This document shows, piece by piece, positions 1 through 8,568 of a stretch of DNA of 64,000 nucleotides. How positions within the stretch are numbered: the first letter of the stretch is position 1; every line of letters begins with the position of its first letter. The translations under genes were made by a program, and so were the position numbers. The notes beneath the pieces are model-generated. The model was not told the DNA's origin. It was given only the letters and a program-made list of their open reading frames with translations, and did not search any database. Source of the stretch: Oscillospiraceae bacterium (lineage in GTDB: Bacteria; Bacillota; Clostridia; Oscillospirales; Oscillospiraceae); contig CAJTEA010000001.1 in assembly GCA_910575265.1 (NCBI GenBank), positions 1 to 64,000 of the forward strand, in the 5' to 3' direction.

Positions 1-842
<842 letters not shown>

Positions 843-1034
843 TGGTATTTATACAGGCCTTTCAGCCTGAACAAATCTCTTTTATTGAAGCTTACCTTAG
901 CTTCAAAGAAATTTTTGACGTTGTCCAAACAAGCTTTTCTCAAAGCTCACTTAACAACCAAATCCTTCTGGTGCTTCGTGTTTGTCACGTTGTTTAATTT
1001 ACAAGGTGCACGCCGCTCTTCAGCGGCGGGAGTT

Positions 1035-1063
1035 ATCTTACCACACTCTCAATCCTTTGTCAA
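1035..1063 (-). promoter_or_regulatory. rRNA promoter P2 (sigma-A)
   Basis: On the minus strand, TTGACA (1058-1063) and TAAGAT (1035-1040) are separated by exactly 17 bases. It lies about 190 bases upstream of the 16S 5' end, as expected for the gene-proximal rrn promoter. The leader between it and 842 has no ORF on the minus strand that I would support; a TTTCTTTGAAGC-like stretch near 898-909 could be a boxA antitermination site, but this is weak. Confidence 0.85.
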
Positions 1064-1159
1064 GCACTTTTTTCAAGTTTTTTTAAAACTTTTTTCGCAC
1101 CTTCATCCAAAGTCTTGTCGGTTTGGCTTTTTTTGCCGCTCTTGTCGAGCGACTTGCAT

Positions 1160-1188
1160 AGATTACCACTACGGTTTCTGTTTGTCAA
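1160..1188 (-). promoter_or_regulatory. rRNA promoter P1 (sigma-A) with A-tract
   Basis: TTGACA (1183-1188) and TAATCT (1160-1165) are 17 bases apart on the minus strand. Immediately upstream, 1189-1220 is a run of phased A/T tracts resembling an UP element, and that stretch is also the 3' end of gerAB. Tandem promoters about 125 bases apart are typical for rrn operons. The pair, together with P2, accounts for the 843-1196 spacer. Confidence 0.85.
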
Positions 1189-1196
1189 GCATTTTT

Positions 1197-2363
1197 TTAG
1201 ATTTTTTTAAAGTTTTTTTCATAAATGTTCTGCCCCACAATATCTTCAGTTGATGTCGAAGCATGTCCACCAGATATGCCGCGTTTTCCTTTTTGGCGGA
1301 AGACCCTTTTTATCAGCCACAGCAGACTGGGGAGGAGTAATCCCAGGCAGAGATTCCCTAAAGGGACCAGGCGGTGGTTCCATTCCTCTCCGGTGCCCAG
1401 GGTGGGGAAGAGGAACAGCGCCCCCGCGGTCCCCAGCAGGACCGCCCCCCAGGGGACCCATCTCAGCGCTTTTTCCGGCAGCAGCTCCGCCACCATGGCC
1501 CGGACGGCAAAGATCAGAATTCCTCCCATGGTCAGATCGGCAAAGGTCCATAGGGCGGTAACCACGCTCTCAACCCGCTGGAAGGCCCCTTCCACCCCCA
1601 CGCTTTTCGCCAGCGCGAAAAACGGATTCTCCAGCCGGCCCGCGAGCCCCGCGCCCAAATTGGCCAGAATCACCGCCTGGGCCGCGGCCAGGAGCAGGGC
1701 GCCCCCCAGGCCCCAGAACAGCCAATGCCAGTTTTTGTTCTCCCCCTGATCCCGAACGCTTCCCATAATAAAGGGGAGAAACAGGCCCCAGCCCATCACC
1801 CCAGCGGCGGACAGGACGGCCCGGGCCACCGGCGCGGCCGCTTCCCACCAAAAAGGGAACAGCCGCTCCGGCTTGCCCTGAAACAGGGACAGAAGAAGCA
1901 CCACTCCGGCGGTGACCAGCAAAGCGGTCAGAAAGAGCTGTCCCGCCCGGGCGAAAGCGGCCAGCTTTCCCTGGCCGATCCAGAGAAGCACCACCGCCGT
2001 GGCCAGCAGGAAGAACCACAGCGCTCCATCCCGCTCTCCGGAGGCAAACAGCCGCTGGGCGCATAGCCGCAGGCGGAGGGACAGCAGAAGCAGCGCCCAT
2101 ACTATATATAATAGCAGCACCGCTCCTCCCAGCCATCCGCCCAGCACTCCGGTGACGCTCCGGGCCAGACCATCCCGGCCCGCCAGCGAGCCCATCAGCC
2201 AGCCTGCCGCCAGCACCACCGGCGCGGCCAGGACCACCGCCAGCCATGCGCTCCTGCCCGCGCCGGGCAGCAGCAGAGCCGGCAGCAACTCCGCCGCGGG
2301 AGCCATCACCCCCGCCCACAGCAGAGCCATCAGCTGCGTTCTGGAAATTTTATCCTCTTCCAT
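1197..2363 (-). CDS. gerAB: spore germination receptor subunit B (GerAB/YkvT permease family)
   Basis: This 388-residue, very hydrophobic protein has about ten membrane segments and starts MEEDKISRTQLMALL, the usual entry of endospore germination permeases (amino acid/polyamine/organocation transporter relatives). In the family, the B subunit of a Ger receptor sits in the spore inner membrane and recognises the germinant. It is the last gene of an A-C-B operon, 13 bases after gerAC, with GGGAGG just before the ATG. There is no terminator after it: its last codons run into the A-tracts upstream of rRNA promoter P1, so transcription may continue into the rRNA unit. The germinant cannot be predicted. 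Confidence 0.85.
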   Translation of the reverse strand: MEEDKISRTQLMALLWAGVMAPAAELLPALLLPGAGRSAWLAVVLAAPVVLAAGWLMGSLAGRDGLARSVTGVLGGWLGGAVLLLYIVWALLLLSLRLRLCAQRLFASGERDGALWFFLLATAVVLLWIGQGKLAAFARAGQLFLTALLVTAGVVLLLSLFQGKPERLFPFWWEAAAPVARAVLSAAGVMGWGLFLPFIMGSVRDQGENKNWHWLFWGLGGALLLAAAQAVILANLGAGLAGRLENPFFALAKSVGVEGAFQRVESVVTALWTFADLTMGGILIFAVRAMVAELLPEKALRWVPWGAVLLGTAGALFLFPTLGTGEEWNHRLVPLGNLCLGLLLPSLLWLIKRVFRQKGKRGISGGHASTSTEDIVGQNIYEKNFKKI

Positions 2364-2376
2364 AGTCCTCCCGCCT

Positions 2377-3456
2377 TTATTCCTGTATTGTCACCCGCAC
2401 CCTTATTTCCACTGGCACCTTGGCGAACCAGTCGGGCCAGTCCGCCTGAAGCGTCTGCCACTTGGCCGGGTGGGCCATGGCGGCCCCAACCCCCAGGCCG
2501 GCGCAGTCCGCGCGCCATGCGCGCAGCCGCTCCAGCGCCAGCCCCAGCCGTTCCCGCTCCCGGCGCTCCAGCTCACCCTGGAGCGCGTTCCGTTCCTCGT
2601 CGCTCAGCCGCCGCTGGTACTCCGTCACCCGGACCTCCACTTCGCAGGTCAGCTTCAGGGCGGACAGTGTATCTCCCTGAAACTCAAAGGCGCTTTGGGT
2701 GTGGGCGGAGGTTATCTTGGCGGACACTTTATTGTCCGCCAGCTCGATATCCAAAATGTCGGCGGCGCCCCCGCCGGCCAGGAGTTCCAGCCCTTTGGCC
2801 GCCTCTCCGTCCAGAAAGCCCGCCAACGCTCCATCTTTTATAATTCCATAGCCGCTCTCTAACAAAACCCCGGTCTCATTCCCGGCCGGGGAGAGGGCGG
2901 GCACAAAGGCGGAGCCCAGCTCCATCAAATCAACATAGGTTTCCCCCGCCGTGCGGGAGATGGACGCGATTCCCATTTTCCCGTCGTGCTGGAGGGTTTC
3001 CAGGCGCTGGTCGATCCCCTCGTCCCCGCCGGAGGACACCGCCTCCTGGGCCGTTGTTCCCCGAACCAGCCACAGCTGGGCTCCCAGGCCCAGCTCCACG
3101 TCCTGGGCAAAGTAGTCCAGCACCGGGGAAACCCCCTCGCTCGCCAGCTCCTCGCCGATGAGCAGCTGGTCCACATAACCGAAAAAGACAAAGCTGTCGC
3201 TCTGGCCCTGCATGGCCAGACAGGCACCGCTGAGAGAGGGCCGCTCCGCCGTCAGCACCAGAGACGGCTCCCCCTCCGCCTCCAGCCCCCTGGCCCGGGG
3301 ACCGGTGGAGCCGGTAACCCTCACACCGTCTGGAACAGTGTCGATGCCCATGGTGCGCATCAGAGCCATGTCCCCCATTTCCCGGGCGGTGGGAAGGCTG
3401 GAGCAGCCTGTAAGCAGCAGACAGGCTGCCAGCAGCGGAATCAAGCGTTTTTTCAT
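2377..3456 (-). CDS. gerAC: spore germination receptor lipoprotein (Ger(x)C family)
   Basis: A 359-residue lipoprotein. The start MKKRLIPLLAACLLLTGC gives a textbook signal peptide with lipobox LLTGC (Cys at residue 18). After it comes the Ger(x)C pattern of a mixed alpha/beta body and a closing charged helix rich in RRERERLGLALERLR. Family members are attached to the outer face of the spore inner membrane by diacylglycerol transfer and are needed for receptor function. The start at 3456 is preferred over upstream in-frame codons because it yields the signal peptide and overlaps the gerAA stop by the classic ATGA arrangement, implying translational coupling. Confidence 0.88.
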   Translation of the reverse strand: MKKRLIPLLAACLLLTGCSSLPTAREMGDMALMRTMGIDTVPDGVRVTGSTGPRARGLEAEGEPSLVLTAERPSLSGACLAMQGQSDSFVFFGYVDQLLIGEELASEGVSPVLDYFAQDVELGLGAQLWLVRGTTAQEAVSSGGDEGIDQRLETLQHDGKMGIASISRTAGETYVDLMELGSAFVPALSPAGNETGVLLESGYGIIKDGALAGFLDGEAAKGLELLAGGGAADILDIELADNKVSAKITSAHTQSAFEFQGDTLSALKLTCEVEVRVTEYQRRLSDEERNALQGELERRERERLGLALERLRAWRADCAGLGVGAAMAHPAKWQTLQADWPDWFAKVPVEIRVRVTIQE

Positions 3457-4961
3457 CGCTGGTTCCTCCTGTTCCGGGTGTTCACCGCCCCGTCCCGCCA
3501 CTTCATGGCGGGCAGAGGCAGGCGAAACAAGCTGGGGTGGCCCCGGGGCACTCTGGTCCCGGTGGTGAAGGGGGCCAGATAGGGCACGCCGAAGGATTCC
3601 AGCCCCGCCAGATGGTAAATCAGGGCGGCGCACCCCAGGGCCAGTCCGGTCAGCCCGCCCAAACTGGCCAGGATAGCCAGCAAAAACCGCCACAGCCGCA
3701 GAGCGTTGCCGAAATCCTGAGAGGGCATGGTATATCCGGCCACCCCGGCGATGGCCACGGCGATGAGGACAGCGGGGGATACGATATGGGCGTCTACCGC
3801 CGCGTTGCCCACCACCAGACCACCCAGAATGGAGACGGTGGTCCCGATGGGACCAGGGAGCCGCAGGCCGGCCTCCTGGACCACCTCGAAGGCCAGCAGC
3901 ATAATTAGCACCTCAAAAATCGTGGAAAACGGCACCTCCTGCTTGGCGGCCACAATGGACAGGGCCAGCTTGGGCGGAATGGCCTCGGGGTGAAAGGTGA
4001 CCAGGGCGATATACAGTCCCGGCACCAGGAGGGTGACAAGCGCGCACAGCCAGCGGATCACGCTGAGGGCGGATGCCACCAGCCAGTGGTAGGCCCGGTC
4101 CTGGCCGGTTTTGAAGAACTGGTCGATGGTTCCGGGGAGGACCCAGCCCAGGGAGATACCGTCAGCCAGCAGGCCCACCCGGCCCTCCAGAAGGCCCTGG
4201 CAGAAGCGGTCGGGACGCTGGGTGTAGGGCATGAGGGGGAAGGGGGACCGGGCCGCGTCCACCAGATACTCCTCCAGATTCCCCGCCGCCTCCACGCCGT
4301 CAATGTCAATCTGGTCCAGCCGCTCCTCCAGCAGCGCCACTGTGTCCGGGTCGGCGATGCCGTCGATCCACAGCACGTCCACCGGGGTGAGCGTCTGCCG
4401 GCCCACGACGCGCTCTTTGATCCTCAGCTCCGGAGCCCGGAGGCGGCGGCGGACAAGGGAAGTGTTGGTGCGCAGGCTCTCCACGAAGGAATCCCGGGCT
4501 CCCTTCAGCGCCGGCTCGTTTTCCGGTTCGCCCACCGACCGCTTTTCCTCGGTGGCCACCGGGAAAAGCAGGCAGTCGTCCCGCCCCTCCAGAAAGAGGG
4601 CGCAGCTGCCGTCAATGAGAGCGAACACCACCGGGTCCAGCTCAGACACCCGCTTGGCCCCGTGGGCGTAGAGCGCCCCTTTTTCCAGCAGGTCGAACAG
4701 CTGTCCCTCCGGGGCAGTGGCCAGCATGGGGTCTTGAGCCAGAGGGCGCAGAACGTAGTCGTTCAGCCGCTCCGACCGGGCCTGCCCGTCAATGTAGCAG
4801 ACTGTGGCCTTCCGCTCGCGGTCCCCGTGGAGGTAAACCTCCCGCTTCGCAAAGTCCACACAGCCGTCAAAGACCTCCTCCAGCCGGACCAGGGAGAGGG
4901 GGCCGGGAAGGCGGGGCTCCCTTCTGGGGTGGGGCGCGTTGGCTTCACTCTGTTTGGACAT
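3453..4961 (-). CDS. gerAA: spore germination receptor subunit A (GerA family)
   Basis: 502 residues, matching the usual 480-540 of GerAA/GerBA proteins. A soluble N-terminal half (to about residue 290) includes the family signature region around IKERVVGRQTLTPVDVLWID and PYTQRPDRF; the C-terminal half has five or so membrane segments with GLRLPGPIGTTVSILGGLVVG, a strongly conserved GerA motif. The start at 4961 has AGGAGG seven bases upstream; a longer reading frame from 5066 lacks this. First gene of gerAA-gerAC-gerAB. In spore formers such operons are normally expressed in the forespore under sigma-G; I did not find a convincing sigma-G promoter in the 135-base upstream gap. Confidence 0.9.
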   Translation of the reverse strand: MSKQSEANAPHPRREPRLPGPLSLVRLEEVFDGCVDFAKREVYLHGDRERKATVCYIDGQARSERLNDYVLRPLAQDPMLATAPEGQLFDLLEKGALYAHGAKRVSELDPVVFALIDGSCALFLEGRDDCLLFPVATEEKRSVGEPENEPALKGARDSFVESLRTNTSLVRRRLRAPELRIKERVVGRQTLTPVDVLWIDGIADPDTVALLEERLDQIDIDGVEAAGNLEEYLVDAARSPFPLMPYTQRPDRFCQGLLEGRVGLLADGISLGWVLPGTIDQFFKTGQDRAYHWLVASALSVIRWLCALVTLLVPGLYIALVTFHPEAIPPKLALSIVAAKQEVPFSTIFEVLIMLLAFEVVQEAGLRLPGPIGTTVSILGGLVVGNAAVDAHIVSPAVLIAVAIAGVAGYTMPSQDFGNALRLWRFLLAILASLGGLTGLALGCAALIYHLAGLESFGVPYLAPFTTGTRVPRGHPSLFRLPLPAMKWRDGAVNTRNRRNQR

Positions 4962-5018
4962 AAAAACGCCCTCCTTTGGACTTAGTGTGCCAAAGAAAGG
5001 CCAGTTTATGTATGTCTC

Positions 5019-5047
5019 TTGTTTTTTGCCGCCCGCTGTGGTACAAT
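5019..5047 (+). promoter_or_regulatory. sigma-A promoter for the small genes at 5096 and 5260
   Basis: TTGTTT (5019-5024), 17 bases, TACAAT (5042-5047). It lies in the gap between the divergent gerAA gene and the small gene at 5096, with a 45-base leader containing GGAGGTGG. Confidence 0.6.
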
Positions 5048-5095
5048 ATGAATATATCGAAAACATAAATACATTTATATTTGGAGGTGGGTACT

Positions 5096-5245
5096 ATGCC
5101 AACTGAGAAGGATTATAAAGTCATCGAAAAGGCCACGATTTACGACCTGCGGCGTTTGATTAAAAACAGTGACAAAGACACCTACACCAAGGATGAGCTA
5201 TGCGATCTGCTGGACACCATCGCGGACGCGAAGGATCAGGAATAG
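5096..5245 (+). CDS. small protein of unknown function, 49 aa
   Basis: ATG is preceded at good spacing by GGAGGTGG (5083-5090). The 49-residue product begins MPTEKDYKVIEKATIYDL and ends TIADAKDQE; it is acidic and highly charged, probably all-helical, with no signal peptide or membrane segment. I do not recognise a family. A sigma-A promoter lies directly upstream and a second small gene follows 14 bases later with its own ribosome site, so the two form a tiny operon closed by the terminator at 5413. The good translation signals are the reason to call it real despite its length. Confidence 0.65.
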   Translation: MPTEKDYKVIEKATIYDLRRLIKNSDKDTYTKDELCDLLDTIADAKDQE

Positions 5246-5259
5246 TCGGAGGAAAGGAT

Positions 5260-5403
5260 ATGGCACAGATTATGACAGATAAGCAATTTAAAACGATTCT
5301 GGAAATGGTGGACATGATCCTGGATGGCTGCAAAGACTTGAACGAGGCAAAGCAAAAGGTCCAAAAGCTGATTGAGAACCAGAGCGGTAAAAAAGACGAG
5401 TGA
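5260..5403 (+). CDS. small helical protein of unknown function, 47 aa
   Basis: Start ATG at 5260 follows CGGAGGAAAG with good spacing; a longer frame from 5200 has no such site and overlaps the upstream gene. The 47 residues (MAQIMTDKQFKTILEMVD at the N-terminus, KKDE at the C-terminus) form what looks like one long amphipathic helix with regular hydrophobic spacing (ILEMVDMILDG, LNEAKQKVQKLI), suggestive of a helical hairpin or oligomer. It could partner the 49-aa protein made just before it. No family recognised. A strong terminator follows 10 bases after the stop. Confidence 0.65.
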   Translation: MAQIMTDKQFKTILEMVDMILDGCKDLNEAKQKVQKLIENQSGKKDE

Positions 5404-5412
5404 CCGCAAAAC

Positions 5413-5440
5413 GGGCCGGGGAAGATTCCCCGGCCTTTTC
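5413..5440 (+). terminator. rho-independent terminator after the two small genes
   Basis: Stem GGCCGGGG (5414-5421) / CCCCGGCC (5428-5435), six-base loop, then TTTT. Ends the 5096-5403 unit. Confidence 0.85.
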
Positions 5441-5504
5441 CCGTACAAAGCCTTGCGCCCCAAGGACAGCAACTGACAGTTGACAAAAAGAACCTGGCGG
5501 GTGG

Positions 5505-5533
5505 TTGTCAAGAGAGCGGTGATTGGATATGCT
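5505..5533 (+). promoter_or_regulatory. promoter of the membrane-bound XRE regulator, with inverted repeat
   Basis: TTGTCA (5505-5510), 17 bases, TATGCT (5528-5533). The -35 is part of a TTGACAA (5480-5486) / TTGTCAA (5505-5511) inverted repeat that could be an autoregulatory operator. Because the -10 reaches 5533, an ATG whose first base is 5533 cannot be the translation start of the gene that follows. Confidence 0.6.
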
Positions 5534-5559
5534 TGAGGCAGAAAAGGGAGGTAATTTCT

Positions 5560-6423
5560 ATGACATTAGGCCAGCGTATTCAAGAGCTGCGAAAAAATCT
5601 GGGGCTCTCCCAGGAGGAGCTGGGGGAAAAGATGGGGGTATCCCGTCAGGCCATCAGCAAGTGGGAGGGAGACCAGACCATCCCGGAGCTGGACAAGCTC
5701 ATTTCCCTTTCAAAACTTTTCGGCCTCACGGTGGGTCAGCTCCTAGGGGTGGAACAGCCCGTCCCCGCTCCCGCCGCCAACCCCAAAACTTCCCATAGGA
5801 TGAAGCTGCTTCTGGCCGGGATGGGAACGGCCATACTGGTTTTGGCCCTCGTGGTGGGGGCACTGTGGTCCCAGGTCCTGTCCCTGAACCGCCGGACAAT
5901 TTTGGAGGAGGAATATGTCCTCACAGACCGGGAGATTTTCCAAACGGCGGAGTGCCAGCTCAGCGAAATTGAACTGGGCTTTCCCCAGGCCCGTGGAGAC
6001 CAGGACCTGACCCTGACTTTCACGGCAAAGCCTGTCAAAGAGCTCAAAAACTGGACCGTCATCGGGCTGACCGCCTATATTGAGGGCCGCAATCCCTGGG
6101 GACAGCACCCCGACGGCACCCCCATCTCTCAGGAAGAGCGGGAGTGGCACCGCACGGAAAACATCCCTGTCTCCCAGGGGACCGCCAGCCTGACGCTTCC
6201 GGACTACGGCGGGGAGTCAGTGCAGATCCTTGTCTCCCTCCGGGAAAAGGGGACCGGCAGGACCATCGGCACAGCGGACCCGGTTTTTACCCTCACGGCG
6301 GAGACCGAACGGGCGGGCGATTTCTTCATTACTGGTATCCAGGTGGAGGAGAATACCGCCCCTAGGGCCCCTATTCCCAAATCCATCGCCCTCTCCCTGC
6401 CCGACCCCAGGTTTGAGGAATAA
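5560..6423 (+). CDS. XRE-family transcriptional regulator with membrane anchor and extracytoplasmic domain
   Basis: 287 residues. Residues 1-60 are a Cro/CI-type helix-turn-helix (MTLGQRIQELRKNLGLSQ, then VSRQAISKWEGDQTIPEL), followed by a proline-rich linker, one membrane segment (LLLAGMGTAILVLALVVGAL, about residues 80-100) and a ~185-residue domain outside the cell containing beta-rich sequence. This is a one-component layout in which an external signal could alter DNA binding. Start 5560 has GGGAGG ten bases upstream and is downstream of the promoter -10. The gene stands alone between a terminator and the T-box leader. Its targets are unknown; self-regulation is likely. Confidence 0.8.
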   Translation: MTLGQRIQELRKNLGLSQEELGEKMGVSRQAISKWEGDQTIPELDKLISLSKLFGLTVGQLLGVEQPVPAPAANPKTSHRMKLLLAGMGTAILVLALVVGALWSQVLSLNRRTILEEEYVLTDREIFQTAECQLSEIELGFPQARGDQDLTLTFTAKPVKELKNWTVIGLTAYIEGRNPWGQHPDGTPISQEEREWHRTENIPVSQGTASLTLPDYGGESVQILVSLREKGTGRTIGTADPVFTLTAETERAGDFFITGIQVEENTAPRAPIPKSIALSLPDPRFEE

Positions 6424-6441
6424 AATCTACCCAAAATACCC

Positions 6442-6470
6442 TTGACAGGGGGCAGAAACTGGCATACAAT
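6442..6470 (+). promoter_or_regulatory. sigma-A promoter of the T-box/glyS unit
   Basis: TTGACA (6442-6447), 17 bases, TACAAT (6465-6470): near-consensus. Starts transcription about 6477, just before the T-box leader. Confidence 0.85.
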
Positions 6471-6476
6471 AGGAAA

Positions 6477-6701
6477 TCACAAAGCGAAGACAGGGAACAG
6501 TACCCCCGCGGCTGGGCGGCAGAGAGAGGATGGCTGGTGAAAATCCTCCGAGGGCGCGGCGGGAAGGCCCCCTGGAGCGCGGGGAGGAAATGCCCCGTCG
6601 GTTCCCGCCGTTACCGGGTCAGAGCGTCCCCCATGGGGAAATTCAGGTGGAACCACGGACAATCTTGTTCGCCCTGAGCCAAACCGGCTCAGGGCGTTTT
6701 T
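6477..6701 (+). promoter_or_regulatory. T-box riboswitch leader (glycine-responsive, inferred)
   Basis: The leader contains the T-box family hallmarks in order: GACAGGGAACAGTACC (about 6488-6503), AGAGAGGATGGCTGGTG (6521-6537) with a Stem III-like hairpin, a GC-rich central region, and the T-box proper CAGGTGGAACCACGG at about 6645-6659, followed by a terminator. In the family, uncharged tRNA pairs its NCCA end with the UGGN bulge and favours the antiterminator. Here the bulge reads UGGA, which fits a tRNA with U at the discriminator position, as usual for tRNA-Gly of Gram-positives. I could not place the specifier codon with confidence. The gene order (unknown gene, then glyS) also points to glycine. 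Confidence 0.85.
6670..6701 (+). terminator. T-box regulated terminator
   Basis: Perfect 11-bp stem CGCCCTGAGCC (6670-6680) / GGCTCAGGGCG (6686-6696), five-base loop, then TTTTT. It is the off-state hairpin of the T-box leader and sits 22 bases before the first start codon. Confidence 0.9.
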
Positions 6702-6722
6702 GTTTGGGAAAGGGGGGATTTT

Positions 6723-7106
6723 ATGACCGAACAGCACAAGCAGCAGGCTATTGAGGCGGTAAAGAACATCTGCCATGTCCTCCACGAGAAGCGGTATGAG
6801 GACCTGCCCTCCTGCGTGGACGAGATGGAGTGGGACGACACCGAGGAGATCCGGGAGTGCATCCAGGGCACCCTGGAGATGAACGACTTCGACGTGTTCG
6901 ACGAGTACGGCGTCCCCTGCAGCTTCAAGCCCCAGTATGAGTACCACCACGAGATCATGTTCTTTGAGTACAAGGACGGCAGCGGCTTCGCCGTGGACTA
7001 CGAGCTGACCTCCGGCGGAGACTTGACCTATCTCACGTTGCAGCTTGAGTTTTTGTACGAAAACAGCGGATTAAAGAGCGTTTTCCGCACCATCGACCCA
7101 CAATAA
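6723..7106 (+). CDS. acidic protein of unknown function, first gene behind the T-box
   Basis: 127 residues, very acidic, no signal peptide or membrane segment. Notable segments are YEDLPSCVDEMEWDDTEEI and YHHEIMFFEYKDGSGFAVDY; the alternation of strands and acidic turns suggests a small alpha/beta fold like the compact proteins often annotated as immunity or DUF proteins. The start follows AAGGGGGGATTTT. It lies between the glycine-type T-box and glyS (21 bases before glyS), so it is co-induced when glycyl-tRNA is scarce. No function can be assigned; whether it is tied to glycine supply or simply inserted in the leader-glyS gap cannot be told from sequence. Confidence 0.8.
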   Translation: MTEQHKQQAIEAVKNICHVLHEKRYEDLPSCVDEMEWDDTEEIRECIQGTLEMNDFDVFDEYGVPCSFKPQYEYHHEIMFFEYKDGSGFAVDYELTSGGDLTYLTLQLEFLYENSGLKSVFRTIDPQ

Positions 7107-7127
7107 AGGAAAAGGAGTTTACCCAAC

Positions 7128-8552
7128 ATGAAAAACAGCGAAAAGACCATGGAAAAAATTGTGGCCCTGTGCAAGGGTCGGGGTTTCATCTTCGCCGGCA
7201 GCGAGATCTACGGCGGACTGGCCAACACCTGGGACTACGGTCCTCTGGGCGTGGAGCTGAAAAACAACATTAAGAAGGCCTGGTGGAAGAAATTCGTCCA
7301 GGAGAACCCCTACAACGTAGGGCTGGACGCCGCCATTTTGATGAACCCCCAGGTCTGGGTGGCCTCCGGCCATGTGGGAGGCTTCTCCGACCCGCTGATG
7401 GACTGCAAGGAGTGCAAGGAGCGCTTCCGGGCCGACAAGGTGATCGAGGACTGGTGCCAGGAAAACAGCTTTGACCTGGGCCACAGCGTGGACGCCATGA
7501 GCCAGTCCGAGATGAAGGCCTTTATCGACGAGCACCAGATCGTCTGCCCCTCCTGCGGCAAATTCAACTGGACGGACATCCGCCAGTTCAACCTGATGTT
7601 CAAGACCTTCCAGGGGGTCACCGAGGACGCCAAGAACACCGTCTACCTCCGCCCCGAGACCGCCCAGGGTATCTTTACCAACTTTGTCAATGTCCAGCGC
7701 TCCACCCGCCGCAAGCTGCCCTTCGGCGTGTGCCAGATCGGCAAGTCCTTCCGCAACGAGATCACCCCGGGCAACTTCATCTTCCGCACCCGGGAGTTTG
7801 AGCAGATGGAGCTGGAGTTTTTCTGCCAGCCGGGCACCGAGCTGGAGTGGTTCAAGTACTGGAAGAACTTCTGCCACCAGTGGCTGCTTGACCTGGGCGT
7901 CAAGGAGGAGAACCTGCGCCTGCGGGATCATGACCCCGAGGAGCTGAGCCACTACTCCAACGCCACCACCGACTTCGAGTTCGCCTTCCCCTTTACCGAC
8001 TGGGGCGAGCTGTGGGGGGTGGCCAGCCGGACCAGCTTTGACCTCACCGCCCACCAGAACACCTCCGGCAAGGACCTGACCTACTTCGACCAGGAGAAGA
8101 ACGAGCATTATATCCCCTACGTCATCGAACCCTCCCTGGGCGTGGAGCGGATGCTGCTGGCCTTCCTGTGCAACGCCTACGACGAGGAAGTGGTGGATGA
8201 GGCGAAAAACGACGTCCGCGCCGTCCTCCATCTCCACCCCGCCCTGGCCCCCTTCAAGTGCGCCGTGCTGCCCCTGTCCAAGAAGCTGGGGGACAAGGCC
8301 CGGGAGATTCAGACTGAACTGTCCAAGTACTTTATGGTGGACTACGACGACGCCGGCTCCATCGGCAAGCGCTACCGCCGCCAGGACGAGATCGGCACCC
8401 CCTACTGCGTCACCGTGGACTTCCAGACCGTGGGCTCTGACACCGAGGAGGCCGACCACGCCGTCACCATCCGGAACCGGGACACCATGGAGCAGGAGCG
8501 TATTCCCATCGTCCAGCTGAAGGCCTGGCTGGAGGAAAAGCTGGCCTATTAA
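7128..8552 (+). CDS. glyS: glycyl-tRNA synthetase, single-chain (alpha2) type
   Basis: 474 residues, right for the homodimeric class II GlyRS found in many Gram-positives. Visible parts: the N-terminal catalytic start [20 protein letters not shown], the [12 protein letters not shown] block, motif 2 [19 protein letters not shown], motif 3 [14 protein letters not shown], and an anticodon-binding C-terminal domain from about residue 365 ([18 protein letters not shown]). It charges tRNA-Gly with glycine in the cytoplasm. It is preceded by AAAGGAAAAGGAG-type ribosome site and is controlled by the upstream T-box leader; the LTA synthase gene follows 16 bases downstream in what looks like the same transcript. 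Confidence 0.97.
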   Translation: MKNSEKTMEKIVALCKGRGFIFAGSEIYGGLANTWDYGPLGVELKNNIKKAWWKKFVQENPYNVGLDAAILMNPQVWVASGHVGGFSDPLMDCKECKERFRADKVIEDWCQENSFDLGHSVDAMSQSEMKAFIDEHQIVCPSCGKFNWTDIRQFNLMFKTFQGVTEDAKNTVYLRPETAQGIFTNFVNVQRSTRRKLPFGVCQIGKSFRNEITPGNFIFRTREFEQMELEFFCQPGTELEWFKYWKNFCHQWLLDLGVKEENLRLRDHDPEELSHYSNATTDFEFAFPFTDWGELWGVASRTSFDLTAHQNTSGKDLTYFDQEKNEHYIPYVIEPSLGVERMLLAFLCNAYDEEVVDEAKNDVRAVLHLHPALAPFKCAVLPLSKKLGDKAREIQTELSKYFMVDYDDAGSIGKRYRRQDEIGTPYCVTVDFQTVGSDTEEADHAVTIRNRDTMEQERIPIVQLKAWLEEKLAY

Positions 8553-8568
8553 CCGGCGGGGGATTTTT

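Noticed and set aside
5533-5559. ATG at 5533 as start of the XRE membrane regulator
   Set aside because: It overlaps the -10 box of the promoter; the ATG at 5560 has a good ribosome site.
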